The notes under the pieces: generated by a model
What the model was told of the DNA's origin: nothing
Database searches by the model: none
What the model saw: only the letters and a program-made list of their open reading frames with translations
Assembly (NCBI RefSeq): GCF_014202295.1
Contig: NZ_JACHGM010000004.1
Location: forward strand, 1-49,994
Direction of reading: 5' to 3'
From: Borreliella afzelii
GTDB taxonomy: Bacteria; Spirochaetota; Spirochaetia; Borreliales; Borreliaceae
DNA length: 49,994 nucleotides
In this document: piece by piece, positions 49,893-49,994 of the stretch
How the letters are laid out: the number at the start of each line of letters is the position of its first letter
Position numbering within the stretch: position 1 is the first letter of the stretch
Program-made: the position numbers and the translations under genes

Positions 49893-49994
49893 TTTTGGGT
49901 TAAAGTTTGGAGCCAAAATATCTATACTAATTAAAAATTATATTTATAATTTTTAATTAGTATAGATATTTTGGCTCCAAACTTTAACCCAAAA
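49893..49994. other. Left hairpin telomere, second pass
   Basis: Reverse complement of 1-102 and, apart from TT for AA at the axis (49943-49944), the same sequence as 1-102. It is the same physical plasmid end reached a second time. Confidence 0.9.

Larger units (their letters stand above)
1..49994. repeat. Whole-window inverted repeat: head-to-head dimer of a ~24.95 kb linear plasmid
   Basis: Each gene in 1-24997 has an identical partner on the opposite strand at 49995-x, for example ParA at 21058-21798 (+) and 28197-28937 (-). The flanking non-coding sequence mirrors as well. The axis is 24997/24998. No differences between the arms were noticed, so this is not an old duplication. Borrelia linear plasmids end in closed hairpins; reading through one gives exactly this structure, as does a replication intermediate before telomere resolution. 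Genes in the right half should be counted once. Confidence 0.96.

Overview
The window is one linear plasmid of a Lyme-group spirochaete (Borreliella / Borrelia burgdorferi sensu lato) written out twice, head to head. Every position x matches the complement of 49995-x, so bases 24998-49994 are the exact reverse complement of 1-24997. Both symmetry points look like covalently closed hairpin telomeres: an axis at 24997/24998, and a 102-base palindrome at each window end with its axis at 51/52. The real replicon is therefore about 24.95 kb. The doubling is best read as long-read or assembler read-through of closed hairpins, or as an unresolved replication intermediate. Nucleotides 49893-49994 repeat 1-102, so the record could also be closed into a circle.

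Evidence for the organism: very AT-rich DNA, hairpin telomeres with TATAAT and TAGTATA-type boxes, many short Cys-lipidated proteins, a clear BBK32 homologue, a PF57/62-type replication protein and ISBbu1-like IS200/IS605 elements. The backbone (replication protein, a BBD18-sized gene, a decayed transposase, a divergent ParA) resembles lp17 from memory. In strain B31 bbk32 is on lp36, so the plasmid looks like a chimera.

Layout of one monomer (left copy). 1-165: telomere and subtelomeric repeats. 294-764: unknown protein without a normal start. 990-5008: two inverted IS605 copies flanking a CspA-like (PFam54) lipoprotein. 5165-9167: three more lipoproteins, the last lacking its expected ATG. 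9309-10080: an IS605 shell around a small lipoprotein. 10793-11851: BBK32. 11960-12548: decayed gene. 13044-18862: replication protein and a conserved-looking plasmid core (unknown 108, 334, 192, 227 and 219 aa proteins). 19098-20490: decayed IS605. 20807-22061: partition locus with palindromes, seven 21-bp repeats, ParA and a small probable ribbon-helix-helix partner. 22089-23785: third large IS605 copy. 23876-24871: small membrane ORF and a putative DNA-binding protein next to the right telomere.

Together: a replication/partition core sits on the right of the monomer and a surface-antigen region on the left (complement evasion and host adhesion: BBK32 and the PFam54-like proteins). Decayed IS605 elements lie at almost every boundary between antigen genes. 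No CRISPR, tRNA, rRNA or restriction system was seen. Entries for the right half are mirrors of the left half and are not independent genes.
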